A stretch of 6,879 nucleotides of DNA from Rhodospirillaceae bacterium (GCA_947458525.1 CANHAG010000068.1:1-6879), one strand, 5' to 3'; counted from the stretch's first letter, positions 1 to 6,048 are shown. Notes: a model not told the origin generated them from the letters alone. Numbers and translations: made by a program.

Positions 1-78
1 GCGAATGGCCGCAAACGCAGCGGTCGCCAGCACCATATCCCCCAGCGCGCCATGTTTGATGATGAGGATGCTGGTCAT
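1..78 (-). CDS. Glycosyltransferase family 9 (heptosyltransferase-like), N-terminal fragment
   Basis: Only the first 26 codons are inside the window; the gene continues beyond base 1. The reverse strand starts with ATG at 78-76 and reads MTSILIIKHGALGDMVLATA followed by AFAAIR. A short hydrophobic strand followed by a G-x-x-G-D loop and a helix ending in a basic residue is the typical opening of GT9 enzymes, the ADP-heptose:LPS heptosyltransferase family that builds the inner core of lipopolysaccharide at the cytoplasmic membrane face. The start lies 7 bp after the TAG stop of the glycosyltransferase at 86-1222. A purine-rich GGGGTAGGG that includes this stop codon serves as a plausible ribosome binding site, so the two genes are probably co-transcribed and translationally linked. 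Family membership is fairly sure for so short a piece; the exact sugar and acceptor cannot be told. Confidence 0.72.
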   Translation of the reverse strand, partial: MTSILIIKHGALGDMVLATAAFAAIR

Positions 79-85
79 ATACGCC

Positions 86-1222
86 CTACCCCAGCAATTC
101 CCGGTAGAGGGCAATGGTCTGGTCTTTCATCTGCTCCAAAGAGAAATGGCGGGTAACATGTTCGCGCGCGAAGGCGCTCATGGCCGCCGTCATTTCCGGC
201 GGGCGCGATAGCCCGAAGCGGATGGCCTGTGCGAGCGCATCCGCATCGCCACTGGGCACAAGATACCCGGTTTCATTGGGCAGAATCGTCTCGCGCACCC
301 CGCCATGGTCTGCGGCAATCACCAGCTTGCCCATGGCCTGCGCTTCAATCGAGGTGCGGCCGAATGATTCGGGCTTGAGCGAGGGAATAAGCACCAGATC
401 GCTCAAAGAATAGGCCTCGTTCATGAACTGGGTGTTGCCAACGATTCTGACCCGCGCCTCAAGCCCGCGGGAGATGATATCTTTTTCGAGGGTTTTGCGG
501 TAATCTTCATGCCCGTGATCGCTGCCGGCGAAAATACATAAAAACGGCACATCCGCGAGGCGCGAGAGCGCGTCAATCACCAGTGTCTGGCCTTTGATGG
601 GCGAAAGCCTCGAAGGCACAAGCAGAATCGGGGCGTGGTGTTCCTCCAGCCGCCACTGGCGCGAAAGCTGAATGATACGTTCGGGGATGATTTTATTGGG
701 GTTAAACACCGCCACATCCACCCCGCGCGGAATCAGCCGCACCCGCGCCGGATCAGGGTGGTATTCGCGGGCGATATAGTCAGCGATATAGTTAGAAACA
801 GCGATAACCCGGTCGCCCTTCGCCATCACACTGTTATAGCGGCGCTTCAAATAATGTTCCGTACCATATGCGCCATGCACCGTGGTGACAAAGGGAATGC
901 CCGTGCGGCGGGCGGCGAGCCACGCACTCCAGGCCGGGGCGCGGGAGCGGGCGTGAATCAGCCCCACCCCGCGTCGGCGGATGATTTCCTCAAGCCGCGC
1001 CGCATTTTTCCAGATAGTGAGTGGGTGCTTATCTTTCAGCGGCAGCGTCACATGCTCGCCACCATGATAGGTGATATGCGGAATCATCGGCCCGCCGGAC
1101 GAGGCGACAAGCGGCACCATGCCAGCGTCGCGGATGGCGGCGGTGATTTCCACCGTGCCGCGCTCCACCCCGCCGGAAATAAGCGATGGGAGCACCTGTA
1201 AAATAATCCTTGGCTGCGTCAT
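86..1222 (-). CDS. GT4-family glycosyltransferase, probably LPS/surface glycan synthesis
   Basis: A complete 378-residue GT-B fold glycosyltransferase, the usual length for family GT4. The N-terminal acceptor half opens with a beta strand and the loop SGGVE (residues 16-20), and carries HGAYG (116-120) and PRGVD (165-169). The C-terminal nucleotide-sugar half begins near PSRLSPIKG (203-211). It contains the hallmark retaining-enzyme E-x7-E motif, ESFGRTSIE (E285 and E293), followed by the GG loop at 307-308. There is no signal peptide or membrane segment, so it should act at the cytoplasmic face of the inner membrane. The ATG at 1222 is preceded by a modest GGTGA. The next gene 7 bp downstream is a GT9 enzyme, which suggests a shared role in lipopolysaccharide core or another surface polysaccharide. 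Donor and acceptor sugars are not determinable. No clear promoter was found between 1223 and 1300. Confidence 0.9.
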   Translation of the reverse strand: MTQPRIILQVLPSLISGGVERGTVEITAAIRDAGMVPLVASSGGPMIPHITYHGGEHVTLPLKDKHPLTIWKNAARLEEIIRRRGVGLIHARSRAPAWSAWLAARRTGIPFVTTVHGAYGTEHYLKRRYNSVMAKGDRVIAVSNYIADYIAREYHPDPARVRLIPRGVDVAVFNPNKIIPERIIQLSRQWRLEEHHAPILLVPSRLSPIKGQTLVIDALSRLADVPFLCIFAGSDHGHEDYRKTLEKDIISRGLEARVRIVGNTQFMNEAYSLSDLVLIPSLKPESFGRTSIEAQAMGKLVIAADHGGVRETILPNETGYLVPSGDADALAQAIRFGLSRPPEMTAAMSAFAREHVTRHFSLEQMKDQTIALYRELLG

Positions 1223-1300
1223 GGTTCACCGGATTAATCATGTTTCGCGCGCGCGTTCCAGCGAAAGCTGAAGGGACGAGGTGAGACAATTGCATAATGC

Positions 1301-1419
1301 ATTTTCGATTGTCATCCCCACGAAAGCGGGGATCCAGCAACAAAAAAACTCGCGGCGCGGACGCGCCGCACTGGATTCCCGCCTACGCGGGAATGACATA
1401 ATTTTTAGTTTTGCAATCG
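1301..1419 (+). repeat. Palindromic intergenic repeat, copy 1 (MITE-like)
   Basis: The core, 1310-1398, starts TGTCATCCCC and ends GGGAATGACA; its two 28-base ends match at about 23 positions when one is reverse complemented. Each end is itself a hairpin: ATCCCC 1314-1319 with GGGGAT 1328-1333, and ATTCCCGC 1375-1382 with GCGGGAAT 1387-1394. The centre holds an 8-bp perfect stem, GCGGCGCG 1352-1359 with CGCGCCGC 1362-1369. Similarity to copy 2 (3931-4207, opposite orientation) extends beyond the core: a 21-base outer flank (1399-1419 here, read on the minus strand from CGATTGCA) matches 3931-3951 at 16 of 21 positions, and ATTTTC is shared outside the other end. No open reading frame for a transposase lies inside, so it would be non-autonomous if mobile. 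It sits between two divergent genes, so it is not a simple read-through terminator here. Confidence 0.85.
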
Positions 1420-1449
1420 TTACGATGTGAAAGGAAATAAAGTTTCAGG

Positions 1450-1511
1450 CGTGGCATAACATCAATGTAATAGACTGGTATTCAGTTCAAATTCCCTTAG
1501 CATATGCCACG
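1450..1511. promoter_or_regulatory. 9-bp perfect inverted repeat, possible operator
   Basis: CGTGGCATA at 1450-1458 is the exact reverse complement of TATGCCACG at 1503-1511; the arms are 44 bp apart. The downstream arm falls between the proposed -35 and -10 boxes of the prepilin promoter and the other lies upstream. That placement would suit a regulator binding two half-sites or looping DNA. This is inference from position; a chance match cannot be excluded. Confidence 0.35.
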
Positions 1512-1526
1512 TATTTGCTATATAAT
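1497..1526 (+). promoter_or_regulatory. Sigma70-like promoter of the prepilin-like gene
   Basis: A perfect -10 hexamer TATAAT lies at 1521-1526, with TTAGCA (4 of 6 matches to TTGACA) at 1497-1502 and an 18-bp spacer. Transcription would begin near 1533, giving a leader of about 33 bases before the ATG at 1566. This excludes a TTG start at 1515 that would lengthen the protein by 17 residues. The region is AT-rich compared with the neighbouring genes. Confidence 0.55.
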
Positions 1527-1565
1527 GCCCATGCATTTAACATTTTTTCTGATACATGCCGCAGC

Positions 1566-2396
1566 ATGAAAAACAAACAACATTCATCGCACACCAACTC
1601 CGGCTTCAGTCTGATAGAGCTGGCGATTGTGCTGGTCATCCTCGGCTTGCTGGCGGGCGGGGTGCTGGTGGGGAGAGATTTAATAAGAGCGGCAGAAATT
1701 CGCAGCATTACCAGTGACATTGATAATTACAAATCAGCCGTTTACGTCTTCCAATTGAAATATAACTGCCTGGCGGGGGATTGCCCAAATGCTACGAACT
1801 ATTTCGGGGCAGAAGACCCCAACCCCACCATCTGCGAGACCACTGCCAGCAACGGAACCCTGACCTGTAATGGTAATGGTAATCGAAGGGTGGAAGATTG
1901 TAGTTACGAAATGTTCAGATTCTGGCAACATCTGGCCATTGCCGGTTTGATTGAGGGGAAATATACAGGAGTGGGGGATGTTGTGGCTGGCTGTGGTGGC
2001 AGCCTTGTCCACATTCTTGGGGTTAATGCCCCAAAAGCCGCTATTTCGGGCTCAGGGTTTGCGTTCAGTTATTTGGATTGGGTGGGTGGTGGTGATGGCG
2101 CCACATACGCTATCAATTACGGCAACCTTTTCTGGCTGGGCAAAGAGACCGGACATCGCCCACAAGCGAATCTTTTTACACCGAGAGAGGCATTTGCCGT
2201 TGATCAGAAAATAGATGACGGCAAACCCGCCAGCGGGTTTGTCATCATGCGGTCTGATCTTGGGGGTGCTGTTGATTCTAGTTGGGGAACTGCAAATTCC
2301 TGCACAACATCTACCAGTGCCACCGATTTTAATGGAGTTTATAATATATCCGTTACCTCTACCCCTTGTGCCTTTATGATTAAATCGGGGTTGTAA
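1566..2396 (+). CDS. Type IV prepilin / pseudopilin-like secreted protein
   Basis: A 276-residue protein with a textbook type III signal: a hydrophilic 13-residue leader ending in G13, then FSLIELAIVLVILGLLAGG, with F at +1 and the conserved E at +5 of the mature protein. A prepilin peptidase would cut after G13 and N-methylate F14. The hydrophobic helix runs to about residue 36 and continues as an amphipathic helix (RDLIRAAEIRSITSDIDNY, 37-55). The periplasmic head has KYNCLAGDCPNATNYFG (65-81), like the YNALPGDMPNAT block seen in orphan alphaproteobacterial pilin-like proteins. It also has FRFWQHLAIAGLIEG (117-131) and TPREAFAVDQKIDDGKPASG (205-224). Eight cysteines (68, 73, 90, 101, 112, 143, 246, 268) could give four disulfides. 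ATG 1566 has only a weak ribosome site, but promoter position and leader length favour it over TTG 1515. No other pilus genes are nearby, so its partner machine is unknown. Confidence 0.85.
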   Translation: MKNKQHSSHTNSGFSLIELAIVLVILGLLAGGVLVGRDLIRAAEIRSITSDIDNYKSAVYVFQLKYNCLAGDCPNATNYFGAEDPNPTICETTASNGTLTCNGNGNRRVEDCSYEMFRFWQHLAIAGLIEGKYTGVGDVVAGCGGSLVHILGVNAPKAAISGSGFAFSYLDWVGGGDGATYAINYGNLFWLGKETGHRPQANLFTPREAFAVDQKIDDGKPASGFVIMRSDLGGAVDSSWGTANSCTTSTSATDFNGVYNISVTSTPCAFMIKSGL

Positions 2397-2406
2397 CTTT
2401 TCTCCT

Positions 2407-2443
2407 GCCCGTGGCTGCGGTGATATGAAGTATGTTCACGGGC
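2407..2443. terminator. Possible hairpin between convergent genes
   Basis: GCCCGTG at 2407-2413 pairs perfectly with CACGGGC at 2437-2443 across a 23-base loop. It lies in the 58-bp gap between the convergent prepilin-like and ModA-like genes, where a bidirectional terminator would be expected. The stem is short, the loop long, and no T-run follows on either strand, so this is weak. Confidence 0.25.
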
Positions 2444-2454
2444 TCTCACCCTGC

Positions 2455-3246
2455 CTAATGCCGAGGCGTGAAGCCGAAATGGGCGAGGTGTTTCTGCGCA
2501 GAGGACTCCTCGAGATACTTCAGGAAATCGCGCGCGGAATCCATGCCATCTCCGGCGATGACGAGGGCAGTGAACTCCATCGTTACTTCCGGCGAGTCTG
2601 GCAGTAATGTGAGCAACTCAAGATTTGCATCCGCAATGGCTTCGGGCGCGAGCATAATGCCCAGCGTGTCAGGCTCCATGAGGGCTGCGGAAAGCGAGGC
2701 TGCATCTGCCACAAATGTTACCTGCTCTGGCGCGATATTCTGCATCCGCAGCGCCGCAAAACTATGCGCACCAAGCACAGAGCGGGCGGGGTCAAGAATC
2801 ACGATGCGCGTTTTTGCGCCCTCACCATATAGCAGCGCAGCGAGTGAAAGAGATTCAGAAAGCGTGTTTGCAGCAAAGGCGCCTTTTTTTGCCACCATCG
2901 CCAGCTCCGCCGTGGCGATGGGCGGGGTGGCGAACACATCAATCTGACCGCGATGCTCAAGTGTTTGTCTAAGCGCAGGGTCGGCGCTGATGAGCAAGTC
3001 CGCCTCTGCCCCTTCTTCAATCAGACGCGCCGGGTTTTTAGTGGCCGTGGAAATAAGGGTGACAGATTGGTGATTCGCTACCGCATAATCGCGAATAATA
3101 CGTTGCAGCGGGGGCAGCAGGGCAGCATCCGTCATCACCCGCAGCTGCCCCGGCGCCTCTGCTCGCGGCAGAGTTGCCGCAAGCGCAGCGGCTGCAAATA
3201 ACACCCCGCCGCAGAGTGATAAAATCGACTGGAGAATCCTGCGCAT
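2455..3246 (-). CDS. ModA-like periplasmic substrate-binding protein (orphan)
   Basis: 263 residues from the ATG at 3246. A GTG at 3270 in the same frame would add 8 residues before the signal peptide and lacks a ribosome site, whereas the ATG has GTGAGA a few bases upstream. The signal peptide is MRRILQ, a hydrophobic core and ALA (21-23), with cleavage before ATLP. The mature part reads like the molybdate-binding protein family: LRVMTDAALLPPLQRIIRDY (35-54), ARLIEEGAEADLLISADPAL (73-92), ATAELAMVAKKG (111-122), ILDPARSVLGAHSFAAL (150-166) and a C-terminal HFGFTP (256-261). Positions that in ModA contribute the oxyanion-binding serines and tyrosine look replaced (for example TATKN where ModA has a Ser-Ser-Gly turn). 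The ligand may therefore not be molybdate. No ModB permease or ModC ATPase is adjacent. The gene converges on the prepilin gene and diverges from the membrane protein gene. Confidence 0.72.
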   Translation of the reverse strand: MRRILQSILSLCGGVLFAAAALAATLPRAEAPGQLRVMTDAALLPPLQRIIRDYAVANHQSVTLISTATKNPARLIEEGAEADLLISADPALRQTLEHRGQIDVFATPPIATAELAMVAKKGAFAANTLSESLSLAALLYGEGAKTRIVILDPARSVLGAHSFAALRMQNIAPEQVTFVADAASLSAALMEPDTLGIMLAPEAIADANLELLTLLPDSPEVTMEFTALVIAGDGMDSARDFLKYLEESSAQKHLAHFGFTPRH

Positions 3247-3320
3247 GATGGTATTCTCACGCGCGGCCACCTATTCGTCAACCTGCGAGTGGTGATTGTA
3301 ACCCAAAAACACACGGGCGA

Positions 3321-3923
3321 ATGACGCGCTCCCCTTCTATGCCAAACAAACGCTATATTTTAATTCTTGCCGCGGTGCTGTTGCTTGGCACATTTCCCTT
3401 GCTGGTGCTTCAGCCCAGCGGCGCAGCCAGTGCCGGTATCAGCGCCGGGTTCCGCCTCCCGCTGGATTCGTTTCCGCTGCTGTTACTCTGGGCGGCGCTT
3501 GGGCTTTGGGCGGCGCTGCTGCCGCCTGAAGGCACGTCGATTTTACCGCTCGGGTTTCTTCTGCTTGTCTTTGTTGCGGCCGTGCTCTGCCTTGGGGTGG
3601 AGCAATTTCCGCCCTTACGTTATTTCCTGCTTGGCGCGATTCTTGTGTTTGCTTTTCTTGTCGGAATGACGCGGCATAAAGCCACCATGTTAAGCGTGAT
3701 GCTCGCCAGCTCGCTCGGGTTTCACTATGGGCTCACGCTGGGTAGCGCGGTGCCAGAAGGTGCAGCGCCGCTTTATTTTCTGCTGGGGGGAATGCTGGCA
3801 CTGGCCATGATTCTGGCGATTGCGGTTGCCTTCGGGGTAACAGTTTTTTCGGATCACGAACCCTGGCTGGAGCGCTTAAAAACCACCCGTATTGGCCGGA
3901 TCCTGCGCGCATTTTTCCAATAA
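3321..3923 (+). CDS. HupE/UreJ-like small integral membrane protein, metal ligands lost
   Basis: 200 residues, very hydrophobic, with about six membrane segments (roughly 11-30, 50-68, 74-92, 99-116, 121-140 and 150-175) and a basic C-terminal tail (185-200). The order of features resembles the HupE/UreJ family of presumed nickel/cobalt permeases. AGFRLPLDSFPLLLLWAALG (42-61), followed by LWAALL, occupies the place of the family's HPxxGxDHLLAM...GLWAA segment. FHYGLTLGSAVPEGAAPLYF (134-153) corresponds to the FHGxAHGxExP...A segment. Most metal-binding histidines and the aspartate of the first motif are missing, and only H135 remains in the second. If the assignment is right, metal transport has probably been lost or changed. 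The first ATG (3321) is taken; M7 (3339) is an alternative start and neither has a strong ribosome site. The coding end is followed directly by repeat copy 2. No urease or hydrogenase genes are in view. Confidence 0.62.
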   Translation: MTRSPSMPNKRYILILAAVLLLGTFPLLVLQPSGAASAGISAGFRLPLDSFPLLLLWAALGLWAALLPPEGTSILPLGFLLLVFVAAVLCLGVEQFPPLRYFLLGAILVFAFLVGMTRHKATMLSVMLASSLGFHYGLTLGSAVPEGAAPLYFLLGGMLALAMILAIAVAFGVTVFSDHEPWLERLKTTRIGRILRAFFQ

Positions 3924-3987
3924 TTTTAGCCGATTGCATAACCAAGAAATTTGTCATTCCCGCGTAGGCGGGAATCTATACTCAGTT

Positions 3988-4017
3988 GCATAAATAATTA
4001 CACATAATTATTTATGC
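3988..4017. repeat. Perfect 13-bp AT-rich hairpin
   Basis: GCATAAATAATTA (3988-4000), loop CACA (4001-4004), TAATTATTTATGC (4005-4017): a perfect 13-bp stem. It is strikingly AT-rich next to the GC-rich stems around it, and forms the left hairpin of the nested segment. Confidence 0.85.
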
Positions 4018-4067
4018 GTCTCGCTCGCTACGCGGCGCAAAACCGCCGCTTACGGCGGACGGTTTTG

Positions 4068-4103
4068 ATACTCACTTGTGCAATAAATTGCTCAAGTGAG
4101 TAT
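4068..4103. repeat. 16-bp near-perfect hairpin at right end of nested insertion
   Basis: ATACTCACTTG (4068-4078) pairs with CAAGTGAGTAT (4093-4103). After one T-T mismatch (4079/4092), GCAAT (4080-4084) pairs with ATTGC (4087-4091), leaving a tight AA loop. As a transcript this would be a strong stem from either strand and may help end transcription of the two convergent genes. Confidence 0.8.
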
Positions 4104-4245
4104 AGGTAGCGGCGTGTCCGCGCCGCGAGATTCCCTGATGCTGGATCCCCGCGTTGGCTTCGCCTCTCTCCGCTTCGCTACGAGTCGCGGGGATGACAAC
4201 TGAAAATATGATGTTTACGTTGCGCTCGTGGAATTTACCCCATCC

Positions 4246-6048
4246 TCACACCGGCGCGGTGGCGGCGCGCAGCCAGTCGCGCTCGGCGTCGTGCAGAAAT
4301 CCCTGATGGGCATCATACACCCGCGCGTGATAGGCATTGAGCCAGACCCGTTCATCCGGCCGCAGCAATTCCACCATGATGAGCTGGCGGTCGATCGGCG
4401 CAAGGGTCAGGGTTTCAAACCCGAGCAGTTTTTTCGTGCTGCCGCCTGCTGGTGATTCGGGCGTGAGTTCCACCACCGTCACCAGATTTTCAATACGTAT
4501 GCCGTAGGCTCCGGCAGCGTAATAGCCCGGCTCATTAGAGAGCACCATACCCGGCTTCAGCGCCACATGCGGTGATTTTTTGCTGATGCTTTGTGGCCCC
4601 TCATGCACACAGAGATACGCCCCCACCCCATGGCCGGTGCCGTGATCATAATCAAGCCCCGCCGTCCAGAGATATTGCCGCGCCAGCGCATCAAGCTGCG
4701 CGCCACTTGTGCCCTCTGGAAAACGCGCAGTGGCCAGAGCAATATGCCCTTTAAGCACGAGGGTGAAATGGCGGCGCATGAGGTCACTCACCTCACCGAT
4801 GGCGATGGTGCGGGTGATGTCGGTGGTGCCGTCTTCATATTGCCCGCCGGAATCAAGCAGCAGAAGCTCGCCCGGCTTCAGTGCGCGGTTGCTGGTGGCG
4901 GTGGCGCGGTAATGGATAATCGCGCCATGTGAACCGCTTCCGGCAATGGTGGCAAAGCTTGGGCCGCGGTAGGTAGGCGCATGGCGGCGGAATTCTTCGA
5001 GTGTTGCTGCAACCGTTAACTCATCGCATGCAGATTGCGCTGAAAGCCAGCACAGAAAGCGCGTTACCGCCAGCCCGTCGCGCAGATGGGCAAGGCGCAT
5101 ACCCCCCAGTTCGGTTTCGTTTTTGCAGGCTTTCATCGTGCCGCTGGGGTCGGGTTTTTCTATCAGCTTAACCCCCGCTTGCTCCGCCAGCATCAGGATG
5201 AAATACGGCACACGGGAAGGATCTACCAGCAAGGCACGAAGCCCGCGGAATATCTGCTCTTCGCCCGCAAAAAAACTGCGGATTCCGCGAATCGTGACGC
5301 CCAGATTCTGCATCTCGCGCAGTACGTCCTGAGTGAAGCTGCGCTCGTAGGTGAAAAGCGTCACCGCCCCGTCGCGCGTGAGGAGAGCATAGGCAAGAAA
5401 AAGGGGATTATAGGGAATATCCGCCCCCCTCAGATTTAACAGCCACGCAATGGCATCCGGCTGGGTGATGAGCAGGGCATCGGCGCCATATTCGCCCGTG
5501 ACAGCCGCAATACGGGCGATTTTTTCTTTTGCCGCAAGCCCGGCAAGATGCAGTGGATGCAGGTGAATCGGCTCCGCCGGAGGGGCGGGCTGGTGCTGCC
5601 AGATACTATCCACCAGATTCGGGCGGATGGGCTGGAAACGCATCTGCTTATCGGCGAGGGCTTTTTGCCATTCGCGCAGGCTGGTGATGGAATGTAACAG
5701 CGGGTCAACCCCGATCACGAGGGCGCGCGGGGATTGGCGCACCCAGTCGGGAAATGTCACCTCGCCACTATTGATGATGGTGGTGGTCAGCGGGTCTGAC
5801 TCCTGCCCGGCCTGCAGCGTGTAGCGCCCATCCACCATCAGCACGCTGCGTTCGTTAGCGTCCGCAGGGAAAATGCCAAGCCCGGCCGAGCCGGTAAAGC
5901 CGGTAAGAAATGTCAGGCGCTGGGCGTAGGGGGCGGTATATTCGCCCTGAAATTCATCCGCCACTGGCTGCAGCCAGAGATCCAGCCCCCGGGCTGTCAT
6001 GGCTCGCTGTAACGCGGCGCGGCGTTCGTTATATTCGGTTTTTGTCAT
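4246..6048 (-). CDS. pepP: Xaa-Pro aminopeptidase, M24B family (PepP/APP1 type)
   Basis: A complete 600-residue cytoplasmic metallopeptidase that removes an N-terminal residue preceding proline. The length and build match the long, three-domain aminopeptidase P form rather than the roughly 440-residue E. coli enzyme. There are two creatinase-type N-terminal domains (about 5-150 and 160-310), the pita-bread M24 catalytic domain (about 315-530) and the M24 C-terminal domain (about 540-600, starting LLGFETLTLAPID). All five dinuclear metal ligands are visible: D399 in LLDSGG, D410 in TTDITRT, H473 in GTGHGVG, E506 in SNEPGYY and E520 in RIENLV. The accessory histidines H379 (IIHYR) and H482 (VHEGP) are also present, so the enzyme should be active. 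No signal peptide is seen. GAGGA lies about 11 bases before the ATG, a little far. It is divergent from the binding-protein gene at 6116, with 67 bp between the starts, and its end faces repeat copy 2. Confidence 0.95.
   Translation of the reverse strand: MTKTEYNERRAALQRAMTARGLDLWLQPVADEFQGEYTAPYAQRLTFLTGFTGSAGLGIFPADANERSVLMVDGRYTLQAGQESDPLTTTIINSGEVTFPDWVRQSPRALVIGVDPLLHSITSLREWQKALADKQMRFQPIRPNLVDSIWQHQPAPPAEPIHLHPLHLAGLAAKEKIARIAAVTGEYGADALLITQPDAIAWLLNLRGADIPYNPLFLAYALLTRDGAVTLFTYERSFTQDVLREMQNLGVTIRGIRSFFAGEEQIFRGLRALLVDPSRVPYFILMLAEQAGVKLIEKPDPSGTMKACKNETELGGMRLAHLRDGLAVTRFLCWLSAQSACDELTVAATLEEFRRHAPTYRGPSFATIAGSGSHGAIIHYRATATSNRALKPGELLLLDSGGQYEDGTTDITRTIAIGEVSDLMRRHFTLVLKGHIALATARFPEGTSGAQLDALARQYLWTAGLDYDHGTGHGVGAYLCVHEGPQSISKKSPHVALKPGMVLSNEPGYYAAGAYGIRIENLVTVVELTPESPAGGSTKKLLGFETLTLAPIDRQLIMVELLRPDERVWLNAYHARVYDAHQGFLHDAERDWLRAATAPV

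Larger units (their letters stand above)
3977..4104. repeat. Nested 128-bp inverted-repeat insertion inside repeat copy 2
   Basis: Bounded by TATACTCA (3977-3984) and its exact reverse complement TGAGTATA (4097-4104). Read inward the ends continue similarly: TATACTCAGTTG on the left, TATACTCACTTG on the right. Removing 3977-4104 restores an alignment with copy 1, where GGGAATC is followed within a few bases by GCGGCG. The segment encodes no protein. It contains three hairpins: the AT-rich one at 3988-4017, one at 4043-4058 (CCGCCG, loop CTTA, CGGCGG) within flanking AAAA/TTTT, and one at 4068-4103. The terminal TA on both sides might reflect a TA target duplication, but that is inference. Confidence 0.65.
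3931..4207 (-). repeat. Palindromic intergenic repeat, copy 2, with nested insertion
   Basis: Same family as copy 1 (1301-1419) but inverted. The core, 3952-4198, begins TGTCATTCCCGC and ends GCGGGGATGACA. On the minus strand it shares with copy 1 GGGGATCCAGCA, CTCGCGGCGCGGAC, CGCCGC and, at the far end, GATTCCCGCC through GAATGACA, in the same order. Hairpins: ATTCCCGC 3956-3963 with GCGGGAAT 3968-3975; GCGGCG 4109-4114 with CGCCGC 4121-4126; ATCCCCGCG 4145-4153 with CGCGGGGAT 4186-4194, whose loop is about 30 bases larger than in copy 1. Copy 2 is longer mainly because of a 128-bp segment at 3977-4104. It lies between two convergent genes (stops at 3923 and 4246), where the stems could also stop transcription from both sides. 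It accounts for most of the 322-bp gene-free gap; 4208-4245 shows nothing recognisable. Confidence 0.85.

Noticed and set aside
635..1201. Long plus-strand open frame opposite the GT4 gene (188 codons)
   Set aside because: Its composition is that of an antisense shadow of a GC-rich gene with strong motifs on the other strand; no start signal or family resemblance.
661..1272. 12-base word GCGAAAGCTGAA at 661 and again at 1261, exactly 600 bases apart
   Set aside because: One pair of identical 12-mers is about what chance gives in a window this size, and one copy lies in coding sequence with no surrounding similarity.
1029..1343. Minus-strand frame beginning MLLDPRFRGDD
   Set aside because: The opening residues are just the translation of the palindromic repeat (a common mis-annotation), and the rest overlaps the GT4 gene in another frame.
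1310..1398. CRISPR-like or tandem repeat array
   Set aside because: There are only two dispersed, inverted, variable copies of the repeat; there is no regular spacing, spacers or cas gene.
2468..2947. 159-codon plus-strand frame opposite the ModA-like gene
   Set aside because: Serine- and alanine-rich shadow without domain motifs; the opposite strand has a signal peptide and recognisable blocks.
3247..3320. Divergent promoters for the ModA-like and HupE-like genes, for example TACAAT on the minus strand at 3300-3295
   Set aside because: A -10-like hexamer is present but no credible -35 at the right distance, so no promoter is called.
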